Below, in pieces: positions 24,040 through 35,095 of a DNA stretch of 64,000 nt; the stretch's first letter is position 1, and each line of letters opens with the position of its first letter. The translations under genes were made by a program, and so were the position numbers. Below the pieces are notes generated by a model. That model searched no databases. It worked only from the letters and a program-made list of their open reading frames with translations, and was not told the DNA's origin. The stretch comes from Melanocharis versteri (Eukaryota; Chordata; Aves; Passeriformes; Melanocharitidae), in assembly GCA_013397845.1 (NCBI GenBank), contig VZTG01007781.1:26874-90873 (forward strand), written 5' to 3'.

Positions 24040-24142
24040 TATTCTTCCTCTGGACACATGAGGGAATTGGCGCAAGTCAGAGGCAGGATACCAGACTAGA
24101 TAGACCAAATGTCTGGGCCACTATTGTGAGAATAATGTCAAT
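24040..24142 (+). mobile_element. old CR1/L3-type LINE 3' end, plus orientation
   Basis: AGGCAGGATACCAGACTAGA (24080-24099), then TAGACCAAATGTCTGGGCCA, resembles the widespread amniote CR1 3' consensus that reads like 'gacaggatactggactagat' and 'ggaccattggtctgacccag'. It is more diverged than the other two CR1 copies, so this is probably an older insertion. The left edge is uncertain. Confidence 0.75.
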
Positions 24143-25914
24143 TTAATGTTAGTCTATCATCACCTATTTTGAACTAACCTTTGTCACTGGCTCACTTCTG
24201 ATCTCGTTTGGAGTCTGAGCACTCCAGCACTGCAGCAGCCAGCACTGGCTTCCCCCAGAACAGCTTTAGCACTGTGAACAATAGATTTTAACCTTTGCCA
24301 CTTTCATTTTTTTTGGTTTTATTATCAGTCTGTGCTTCCACTACAAACTAAGCGCACAGGGCTTTGAGCTAATTACATTCTGTACATCTGAGCCAACTCT
24401 CAGTGCTTCATGCTGACACTCGGATACATCTGGGCCTGATAACAATTACAAATACTCTGGGCATACTTTAAAAAAGAGCTTATGTTACAATGTGAAACAG
24501 CATGTTTTACAGTGCTCATAATGGTCAGATAAATACAATAGCTTCAAATCCCCTTTCCGAGGCTTTAAAAAAAAAACGCCTTGCAATAATTCATTTAGAT
24601 CAGGAACCCATAAGGAAAGAACCCTTCCCCTTTTCTCCTCAGGCGAGACAGAGCAAAATACTTGAACCTAAGAACAGGCCAAAATTTTTGTCACAGGCAG
24701 GGAAAAGAAATGGTGAATAGAGGGAGTTGATGGCGAGTTTCTGGTTCAGTGACAGCAGATAGCAGGGCCTGGGCTCACCCCAGCTGGAAGAGACCCTGAG
24801 GGATGGTTCATCCCTTTTGAGCATCCCTCTCATTCTCTCCATTGACTGCAGAGGAAGAAGAGTGATTTGGTTCATAACTTCAGCGCTTCGGGTACCTGAA
24901 GTGAAGCAGGATGACCCGGGCCTTGAATTCCCTACTCTGTAAATGTCTGTGGAGGTGGAGATGGGGAGAAGGCAACACCTACCTCCACAGCTCTCCACTC
25001 TTCCCCTCCTTTCCCATCCAGCCCCACTTGAGGGACCCACTCTGGGAAGCAGCAAGGAACACTGCTGAAGCTGTCTTGTGTTGCTGTCCTGGTGCTGTGA
25101 CCCCAGTAAGGATAAAGAAAGCATAACACGCTCTAAACAATCTCTCTCAGATACCTGGAAATCCTTTTTTTTAGTCATGGAAATGAATCAGAGGAGAGAG
25201 GCACCTGTGCTGCATTGACTCTTCTTCTGGGTTCCTTCAAACCCATTTCAGGGCACCCTGATGGCAGCTTTGCACATCTCCAGGGAAACACAGGAACACC
25301 ACCTCCTCTTAGAAGTCGCTCTAGGAGCTGTTAGCAGCAGAATTGGAGCGGAGAACTATTATAAAGGTATTTCACAGTGTTTTCTCCAAGACTTGGGCAG
25401 GGAAGGGCCAAGAGAACCTGGGATTTACATAGCCCAGACAGGGGAGAAGCTTTAAAAAATTTATCCTTGGAAGAACCAAACCTAATAACCCTGTAAGGAG
25501 AAGAAAGAATGATTAAAACTTCTTTAGTGACTGTCTCATGGGAGTGATACAAAACACTCAGGATGCTTTGCCAGTTTGCTTTTCTAAAAGAATTGTTAAT
25601 GCTTTGGAATGATGGACAGAGAAGAATTAAAAGAAAAACAACTCCCCAGGCCAGGTTTTTGCATAGGGCTGTAGCAATTGTCAGTCACAAAGAGCTCCCA
25701 AGCAAGCCCTTATGATAACACACAGAGTATATCAGCCATCATCTGTCTTTCCTCAGTAAACAGTTGTATAGTAATAAAACAGAGTGATACAGCTGACTCT
25801 AACCTGGCAAATTTCCCTGCACCTAGTGTTTACATCTCTTTAAGTGTATCTTTTTCATATGGTTACAAGGCTATTTCATGCTCTCCAGTTTAATTCTTTG
25901 TAAATATAGCTCTC
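24143..25914. other. non-coding, unassigned open frame
   Basis: A 179-codon minus-strand open frame covers 24639-25178, with an overlapping minus-strand frame and a plus-strand frame. The translation shows no domain I recognise. No other feature is seen. Confidence 0.4.
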
Positions 25915-26620
25915 TTTGTGCGTGTGAGGCGCATGTGTTAATAAATGTTCCGTTCGCAGCCGTTCCTCTTGCTCAAATGGAAAATTAAGGGTCCTTGATT
26001 GAGCGGCTTCAGAGATTGCTGGAAGTCTCCGTTCCCGTCTCGGCGGAGTTGTGATGATTGCTCGGGAAGTTTCACACTTTCAAATATTTGTGTGAAGGCT
26101 AAATCCTGCCTTCTGCTAAGTTGTGGGGAGCCGCTTTTTTTTCTTCCTCCTTATTTTTTTCCCTTTTTTTTTCTTTTATCCTGCTAAAAAATAGGTTTTT
26201 CTGGAAAGCCCGCTCCCCGCATTCTCAGGGGTTATAAAAATGGGAATCATTTTTATTGGCAATCCACTGGAATAGTGCTGAGACAAATGGAAACTTGAAG
26301 ATAAGGATCCTCGGAGGTGAAAACATACAGCTGTTGGGAATTGCGAAAGAATCTGGCCAATAAAGGAAGTCACTATTTTTCCAGGCCTGAAGTGAGTTAT
26401 AGGCCGAGACGGGTGTTGTATATTTATGTAAGGCTGCAGCGGGGAGCTCGAGCGACCGTATATTGCTGAAAGAGCATCATTCACATTCAACCTGAGACAA
26501 AAGGTGGAAATGAAGTAACATCCTGACCGAAGAAGGGCTCACGACAGAATAATAACATTTGGGAGAGGGGGGCTGGCGCGGCCGCCTGTGGGTAGAGCTG
26601 CGGGCGAGGAAATGGCAGAG
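25915..26620. promoter_or_regulatory. CpG-retaining block, candidate regulatory element
   Basis: Two CpG-rich segments (25920-26070 with about 11 CpGs, 26205-26600 with about 17 by my count) flank a T-rich run at 26135-26178. The right segment ends in GCGGCCGC (26578-26585), a CpG-dense octamer. ATTGATTG-, AATATTTG- and TTTATTGG-like words occur between. It may be an enhancer or an unannotated non-coding RNA start, but the sequence gives no direct proof. Confidence 0.35.
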
Positions 26621-26639
26621 GTGCCTTGTCAGCCTTCAA

Positions 26640-26668
26640 AAAACACACACACACAAGGCACACACACG
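26640..26668. repeat. (CA)n microsatellite, interrupted
   Basis: Five CA units, a short AAGG interruption, then four more CA units. Confidence 0.7.
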
Positions 26669-26826
26669 TGGCCTGGCCGGTGTCCTTGGGAAGGGGCATT
26701 TGTCTTCTGCAGAGACACTGACATTTAATGGATGGACGTGGATGGGTGTGCTGTGACAGCTCGGCTTGAGGGACGTGTTTACCCGGATGCCTTTTCTGCC
26801 TTGTTGTATCAATAGTGACCCCAATT

Positions 26827-26840
26827 AAAAAAAAAAAAAA
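26827..26840. repeat. poly(A) tract, 14 A
   Basis: Uninterrupted A14 with no recognisable element upstream. Confidence 0.8.
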
Positions 26841-29800
26841 GCATTTGAAGGGTTGAAGCTTATGGAAATTCTTAGTCCTTTTTATAAAAAAATCCCCAAC
26901 TTTTCTTGCTCACACCCCTTTCATTATTTTGGAAATGTTTGGTTTCAAGGTGGCAGCGTCAAAACCAAGTTATACTTCTCTGAGGAGCAAAGAGAAGAGT
27001 GCCTCACCATATATAAGGTATTGTCATAAGTAGATGTCCAAATATAACACAGAGGCAAATAATCAGTGTTTTCATGAGTCTGTAGGTAGAAAAACTAAGG
27101 CATGCAAAGGGTTAATGGGCTTTTAAAAGTTTTAACTTTTTTTAAAAGTTGGTGGTTCAAACAGGGAGGGAAATTGCATCCTAATGCAGAGTGCAATGAC
27201 ACAGCCACAGACATAACCACGACTTGCATGAATCATACCTTTTCTTACCAAAAATATTTGCATATGTGTAATGATTTCATTTTAACACTATATCCATCAT
27301 TTTGGTTCAAACTAACATTTAATTTAGGAATAAACCTTATACAGATTTTGAGGGAATGGAACTAGGTTTTTAGGTGATCTTAAATGCTGACTTCCTTTTT
27401 TAAAGACATCGGGTGGCTTAGAAATCTGAAGCTGAACCTACTCTAATGTGGTTTTGGAATTTCTGAAATGATGATGGATGTTGAAAACATCGGGCTTCAC
27501 CCAGGGCTGGTTTTAGTGACAGGGTAAATTACAGCAACTTGTAGAGCAGAACTCCTGTGGCCCAGATGTAGCTGTCTGTATGTTAGGTGTTTAGTTTGGA
27601 ACAAGCAGGGCAACTGGACAACAACAATCACAGACACCCCATCCATCCCCACATCAGCCTGGGTGTGACTGTGACCCCCTGCCACCATGCCAGGAGTCCT
27701 CTCTGCAGTCACTGAAAAGTTGCATTTTGCCTGCACTGTTTAGAAACCTTTGCTCAAATCGAATTTTTCCTGGGTTCTGTACTTAAAGAGATAAAACATC
27801 AAAACTAGCAAAGAAATAGATCCATTTAAATTGAAAGATTTTACATCCTGAACAACTGGTCCAATGCTGTCTTGTCTATTAAATCCTGGGGTGTTTTGGA
27901 GAATACATTCTCCACTTGTGCCCTGAATCTCAGTGCAGGTGTTTTTCTCACCCACAGGATAGACAAAGTGTATTTGGAGCTCTTATAAAATCCCTAGTGA
28001 CTATTTTCTTTTTTTTAATAAGCATCCAGAAGGCTTTGAGTCACATCAAAACAAACAAAGCCTGTCATTCTCAGACGAATGTCCAACTTGCTCTGCCCTG
28101 TGGAATTTGGACCCAGCTTAAAGCTCCACTGGCAAAGAAGACATTAAACTGAAAAAAGTACACCTGGGCTTGGAAGAACATCTTCCAAAGTCATTAAACT
28201 TCTGAATAATACTATAATAACTGATGTGAAAATGAGAGTGTCTTTTTTTTGTATTTTAATTATTCCTAAGTGATACTCATAAAAAATATATTAGCTTATA
28301 AGGAAACTGCTGGAGAATATAATAGGGATAAAACTGCTGGCTTCCACAGGATTTTAAAGTACTTTTGTAGAAGTACACCTGAACAACTTCAGGGAATGAG
28401 TGTTGAAGCAACTTGTAGAATTCTCCACTTTGGATTAAAATAGTGTAGACTATTCCATAGAGTTCAAAATTACCTACAGAAAAGGCAATTCCTTCCTCCT
28501 AAACCTAAAGGAATTTTAAATAACTGAGGAAATACCCTAAAGGCTGAAATCTATTGTTCCATAGTTCAAATAAAGTTAATGAATCACAGACTCTTCAGAT
28601 TTTTATTATTATTTATTATCATTATTAATAATAATATTTTGACTAATACTATAAAACATTCATTGATATCAATCAAATTCAGTTTAGGCATTTATAGATG
28701 CAGAATGAAAATACTCACACAGGCTCTATAATGCAAACACTTAATATTAATGAGGGGGAAAAAAATCACACTGTGTTGTGATTTATCCATTGAAATGCTT
28801 AAACTTAAAAATAAGATCCCCCAATCACATGCAGGTAGCCCACACAGCCTTCTTGTTAAAATGCCCTTCCATTTAAACATAGATTTTAACCTTTCCACCT
28901 TCGCCGCTTACATTTTTCTTTCGTTTTGTTCAAAGCATTTAGGTAAATTAGGATGAGGTCCCTCCATAAAAATGCAAGGGGATCGGTGAAACTTTCATCT
29001 CTAATTTATTCATGAAGGAGAGAGGTCTTTTCTGGTCATGCTGTGCATCATCCTGTCAGAATGACTTTCCCTCTTCTTGAGGAGGGATAAAGGGAGATAG
29101 AAAAATCAGGGGTTTGGTCTTTCCTACTAATAATCACTGGAAGAGAGAAAACTGTGCACTGCTTTATTCAGTGGTTATTGTACTGGAGCTGAATTTAATA
29201 TTACATATTACAAGTCCAAGTTTCAATATTAAGGGGACTGAAGTTACTAATGAGTGAAAACATAAATTATTTATGTAAGATAACTAGATCGTCTTTTCAT
29301 ATGAAGTTCACACATAACTTTAAAAATATGAATTGGTGGGTTCTCCTACCAACTCGAGCAAGTAGGATAGACAGCTTTCTGCTGGGATACAGCACAAGGA
29401 TCCATGCAGGCACAGCACACCTCGCTTGTCTCTATTAGCACAGACCCTGCCAACTCTAAGCTGTGCACAAAAATACTTCTGATTTCAGCTCTGGTAATGC
29501 AACTACAGCTGAATAAAGTTTTAATGATAATTATAATAAAAAATAATTTAATATTCATAAACCTGTTTTCTGGCTAGTATTCCCCATCCTTTCCAAAATC
29601 TTCAGATTTCGGATTGATTTCTTTCATTTATTGTTGTTATAACAGCATCCCGTTTTGTATCCCAATCTGTTGGAGGGGCAAAAAGATTTTTAATACAAAT
29701 GGCCTTTATCCCAGCTGATGAATGAACTCTTCTGTGTTCCCCCAGCTTACAAAAATTATCATCTTTTATACTTGCTTTAAAAAGAAAAGGGTGGGGGCTA

Positions 29801-30035
29801 GGGAAGCAAAGCAGGATCTGGTATTAGTCCTTTTAGTCGTCAGGAAATTACAAAATGTACACTTGCGGAGTAAGCAATTTTCGCAGTCTGCTGGCACATC
29901 CATCTTTTTAATGAGCCTTGTTTATAACCTGACGCCATGTTTCTAGTCACCTACCCTGTTTACATCTTTGGCCCCTTTAATTAAGAGAAGAACCAGTTAA
30001 AAGAAAGTAAGAAGAAATATTAATATGATCTGATT
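26841..30035. other. non-coding, AT-rich
   Basis: No gene recognised. AACTTTT/AAAAGTT (27134-27150) is a low-complexity hairpin. 28596-28640 is a run of ATT/TAATAA words. Short open frames have no recognisable content. Confidence 0.45.
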
Positions 30036-30039
30036 AATT

Positions 30040-30545
30040 CAGCTAGCGGGAGGTTATGGGGTACCAAGGTTATTATAACCTATAAAGGCAACATGAGCAA
30101 AGCTGTGTTCATTTGTAATTTTATTAGGCAGAGCAAATTAGTGAGCCCACATGGCAATGACAAAAGACCCCTTCCTATTCTCTCTTACCCCCCACCGAAA
30201 GGGCCAGGCACCTAAAGTTAGGCTCCATATTAGGCAAATGAGAGCTGATAAATCTCAGCCAACAACTAATGAGAATCTCCAGAGTTGGAGCTGTGCTAAT
30301 TTGAAAACATTAGCTGGGATCTCTTTTTCTTTTTTTGGTGCATGTACAAAGTCCAGCTAACGCAGCCCCGCTCTTGTCATGGGGGTCAGTGGGGTGAAGA
30401 TGGTGAGGCAGGAAGGGGAGAGGAATCTGCAAGGGGTTAAAGATAAAACGTGGAGAAAACATAGGAGGGGGCTAAGAGGAAACGCTGATAATACGTAGAT
30501 CATTAGGCAGAGCATATATCATTGATAATACAAGGGGGGATATAA
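30040..30545. promoter_or_regulatory. candidate conserved regulatory block
   Basis: Non-repetitive sequence with about seven CpGs and many homeodomain-type words (CTAATTTG, ACTAATGAG, CATTAGC). ATTAGGCAGAGCA occurs twice, near 30123-30135 and 30502-30514, which is unusual for single-copy DNA and could be a shared binding module. Confidence 0.25.
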
Positions 30546-31539
30546 TTACATATAATTACTTCACACTTGTTCAGGAGCCCCTCCCAGCTCCTCAGATAAG
30601 AAAATCCAGATCTTTTCCTTGCACTCTTACCTTGCAGTGTCCACGCAGCAGCATTGACATCCTGGCAACTCCAAGCCCTTTCGAGGCTTTGCAGTGCTGC
30701 ATCTCTCACAATGTTACTTCAACAAACTCAGGTAAAACTTCTGATGAAAAATAGAGGTGGATCCCAGCCCTGGTGCAGCCCACAAAAATTACTGTCAGAT
30801 AAAGTGATTAATCATAGCCTTGCCTGTCCAACTCAGAATTAGAATGTCTTTGTGGCATGCAGATAACAAAACCAAAAAGTTCTCCAGCTCCTGAGAAGAA
30901 AGGCTAGACCTAACAAAATGCACTTTTCCCAGTGGCAGAAGTTTTCTCACAGCACTTCTGAAATTTTCATCCATAAGAGACTGAAATCACATAAGTCCTG
31001 AGGCTGAGCTGTCACAAAAGGATTTTGGACTGTGGTCTAACGCTTCAGCCACTGACTATGACTCTCACCTATTGCTGTATCTTTGTTACCTCTACCTTTT
31101 AAATCTACTGATATTCCAAAATGACATTTTCTGTCAAAGAGATGAGTGAGTGAGCAGATGAGCTCCAGAGCAGGGAGAACTTCCTGTTTAGCGTACAGCA
31201 GGCACACCAGACAAAAAACAAGATCCCTGATAGCAGTAAAGAGAGTTAAAATAGCCAGAAGGGGGGAAAAGACAGGGTGCTATTCCAAACTTTTAAATTC
31301 CCCAACGGAGGAAACTAAAGTTGAAGGACTTAAAAGAAATAAAAAAGAAGAAATGAGAAATGTAAAAATTACTAAAGAATTGCACTTTAAAAAAGTGTGG
31401 CCTTTTAAGACAGAGACCATCTTAATGAAAAATCAATTTTAAGAACATTATATTTCACACTTCATTGTTATCTCAGTTAAGGTGGAAACTGTAATAATAC
31501 TGAAAACTATTTTTATGCGTATCTAAATCATCCAGCACT
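30546..31539. other. non-coding, nothing distinctive
   Basis: AT-rich with no feature recognised. A lysine-rich 98-codon frame at 31146-31442 reflects A-rich composition. Confidence 0.45.
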
Positions 31540-31568
31540 CTTTTTTTGTTTGTTTTTTTTTTTTTTTC
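31540..31568. repeat. T-rich tract
   Basis: T7-G-T3-G-T15-like run. No adjoining element recognised. Confidence 0.7.
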
Positions 31569-33254
31569 CTCACCTAACCTCCAAATGTTTTAATTAACAC
31601 ACACAATGCTACACTCCAGTAAGACATCAGTGGTGGGGCTTAAATTCTCACAGCATTTTGGTCCCTCTCTCCTGCACGTAAAGTTAAGTTGCTCTCTTCA
31701 CTCCTGTGACAAATTTCATTGACTCTGTTAGTCCCAATTTTACTGAAATGTATTGAAGTAAAAAATTTCATTACCAAACCATAGCTCCTGGCAGAGAAGT
31801 TTAAAGCATTTTAGTTTAGCTGGGTTTATTAATTTTTTTTTCTTTTTTTATTTCACACATGACCTTGGATTTTGAGAGTTGGTGCCTCCAAGACTTCTGC
31901 TAAGCCACAGTCCATGGCTTTAAGGTACTGCTAAGGATGGTGACTGACACGTTCAAATCTCTCTTTCACAGTAGTGCCTGTAAAAGTCAAAAGGCCCCAA
32001 GAATTCAAAGATAGATTTATTGCTCAATTATATACTCTTAGACACATATTAGCAAATATTATTATGTGCTGTGCATTATCAATCCATTATTACTGGTGAG
32101 TTGAATTATCCCAATGGTTTCATAGTGAGAACCAAAGTGCTGGTTTGGGCCTTGCGAAATAATATCAATAAAAGCATTGCCTCAAACCAAATCAAAACCT
32201 CTCTCTGGAAAAGCAGCATCACTGTGAGTCCCAGCTTTCTGGAGATAAGGTCTGAAAACCATTACGTTCATTTGTTATTTTGTCTCCTGTTTCTCCACGC
32301 CATCAAAATCTGGGTAAGACTAGAAAACATCAACATGCCAAAATGAAAAATACAATTTAAAACAATCTGACACCTCAGTGCTGGGCCCCATGCCATTTTA
32401 GCACAAGCTGGGACATATACTTGAAAATGCAGAAGAAAATTAGTTCTTGGGATATCTTCAATTCCTATTTTGCACTTGCAAGATGAAAGACAGGACTTTT
32501 TAAAGGAGTCTAAACAATTTCAGGCTCCAGATTTTGGCAGCTTTCAGTGGACCCAACCTTTCAGATAGAGATGCCAGCTGTCAGCCTCGATGCAAGGCAA
32601 TTCTCTGGTGGTGCAAACCCCCCGTCCACCTACTCTCACTTGCCTCCCTTCCTTCTCCTTATCATGGGGTGGTGAGACTAAAAACATGTTAAGGTGGGTC
32701 TACAGTGGGCTGTGCTTCAGTGCAATAAGAGCAATTTAGTGGTGCTTTGTGTTGTCATATCTCTGCCCAGCTCTAGGTCTTCTGGTTGTCACCTTCTGTT
32801 GATGACACAACTTGTTTTCCTCAGAAGAGGACCCTCCAGGTTCCCCCAGTTCCTTCTTTTCAACCACAAGGGATGAGAAAGTTGGCAGAGTCCTTCAAGA
32901 TCAGCTTGATATTAAGGAATACAAACACGGGACCAAAAGCTGGGGAGGATGACGAAAGGATGCCTCTCAAAGAGAAATTATTCCTCTCTCATTCTTCTCC
33001 ACCAGGTCTCAAAGTGGACTGATGAAATATAATCTGAACTGCATGAAAATCTCTGTGATGTGTGAACTTTCATATGGAAATAGGTTTGTGGCTATTCATT
33101 ACCTGTTTATATTTGCAAGGTTAAAAAGTTTAATTGATCGTTCAATAAATTATCACTTTACAGATCAGGTTAGGCTCTTAAACAAACCACGAATCACCAT
33201 GTTAACATGCAGATATAAATGAGTCTTTCCCAATAGGATAAACACTGTCCCCCA
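31569..33254. other. non-coding, nothing distinctive
   Basis: No gene or repeat recognised. Open frames up to 91 codons have no recognisable content. Confidence 0.45.
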
Positions 33255-33390
33255 TGTATGGTAGGTGTGGCAATTAGATTATTGATTTTAGGTAAATGTC
33301 TTGTTAATTATGCAGGAGGCTTCACTACTCGTGTTAATTAACTTACTGCTCCTTTGAATCAATACACTGTGGCCTCAGGAGGAAAAGCTT
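33255..33390. promoter_or_regulatory. homeodomain-word cluster
   Basis: Dense run of CAATTAG, ATTATTGATT, GTTAATTATGC and GTTAATTAAC within about 100 bases, typical of binding sites for homeodomain factors. This is suggestive of an enhancer core but also of plain AT-rich DNA. Confidence 0.25.
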
Positions 33391-34739
33391 TCTCCCCCTC
33401 GTCTTTGGGGCAAAAAAAAAAGAGAAAAGTTTTGTTCATCTCCTTTCCTCTTTTTATTTCTGAAACGACAACTTCTCAATTTAAGTGAGAGGAAAAAAAA
33501 TTAAATGGAGAGTGAGAAAATGTTAAGAGAACGCCGGGTACTTCAACCAATGGAAATGAAATCCAGACCCTTCTCAATGACACATGAAAATAATGCTCAT
33601 CCTGTAAGGACTTCACCTCAAACTTCCCTCATCTATTACCTCTTTTTTTCAATCTTATATTTTTATTTCCCACTGAAGTTACCCATTGCCACTTTCTTCC
33701 TTTCTCTGCATCTAGTCTTTGCTTTACGGACAAGAGTTAGAATGATCTACACCTACTTTTACACTACCATCCCCAGAGCTGGCTATACTTTCAAAAAAGT
33801 ATGTGTTTAAATGAATTTTCAAGTTCAGACTTGACTATCTTAAATGTATCTTAAAAAATCAACACAGGCTTAGATCAAATTACAGACCACTCTCAAGAAA
33901 AGAAAGTCAGATTCATCCAGTGGAGGTCTACTTTATAGACTTCTGTAAAAGAGATTTTTCCATTTTTGTTCTTGCTGTTTTCTTGGTTTTTAATAAGCTA
34001 CTTTGATCCCATATTATCTAATAAAGATCTTAAGTCAGGAAATCCCATATAAAACTCTCCCAAAAATTTTAATGCCACTATTGGAATTTGTCAGCTCAGA
34101 GGAACACAAATTTTGTCCAGATTAACACTCAGGGATAGGAAGATGACTATAAGTATGAATTTTCACGTGTTCACTGTCCAAATCTGTATCAAAGCTCCCT
34201 GGAAGCAGGTGGATCTGCGTGTCTGGGCAAAAGGTCAGTCATTTCCTTTGCATCTGCAATAAATGAAATAAACTGAAACCAGTTTCCTACTTGGCCTTTG
34301 GTTGTTTTCGTAATTTCTCCTTTTCTCTTGTTGAATTTGCAGCTCAGATCCTGGGGGTTTTTTTGGTGTGGGTTTTTCCTCCCCTCTCATTGTATTTTGT
34401 TTATGTTTTCTTTGGTGAAGAGTAGAGAAGAATGATGAATACCATAACCCTGAAGATGCTTGAACATAACTTTATTCATATCAGCAGGCTCGATGGAGTC
34501 AACAGAGCTTTTACATGAGCAAAGTTCCTCACATGACTTAAGTGCTTGCAGGATCAGGACCTTAATCTTGTGTTTTATGCTATTCGTTGACCTTGGTCAT
34601 GTACACGTTTATTACTGGTATGAAAAAGTACAAGGTAGAGTGAGTGACATTCCTGATGCAGGGAGAGATTTAACAGGGGAAAAAGAAATGTGAGTGGTTT
34701 TTTAACTGTTCTAAAAATAACCTAAAAAATCTTGGTAAA
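33391..34739. other. non-coding, nothing distinctive
   Basis: AT-rich, A- and T-rich runs near 33411-33427 and 33640-33690. No gene seen. Confidence 0.45.
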
Positions 34740-35095
34740 AGTTTGAGACTAGCTTGCATTGATGTTTACATGAAGCCTGTTATACATAATTTTCCGAAGC
34801 TGTTTTCAATCATGCAAATGATTTTTTCCTTTGCAATATGCTAATGCAATCTGATTTATTTCAGTTGTAAAAGTTAATTACAATGTGTTTGTGAGTCCCT
34901 AAAGATGATGTATTAAATGTTTATAACCAGGATTATTAAAATGTCCTGTCTCGATTACAGTGCTTCTCTTTCAAACACTAGAACTAATTGTAGCCTTAAA
35001 TCACAACAACCTCACCGTTAAAATTAACACAAGGGCAACATTGCATAATTTTAATTAATTTTAATTTGGCCAAAGCAAATTAATTTTTGTTTTCT
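34740..35095. promoter_or_regulatory. candidate enhancer with octamer-like palindrome
   Basis: AATCATGCAAATGATT (34808-34823) combines a consensus octamer ATGCAAAT with 6-bp inverted arms. ATGCTAATGCAATCTGATTT follows within 40 bases, then TTAATTACAAT and a TTTTAATTAATTTTAATT stretch near 35050-35067. Clustered POU/homeodomain-type words in non-repetitive DNA suggest a developmental enhancer. This is inference only. Confidence 0.3.

Noticed and set aside
24639..25178. 179-codon minus-strand open frame
   Set aside because: It has no recognisable domain and overlaps frames on both strands in a locally GC-richer stretch, where long chance frames are expected.
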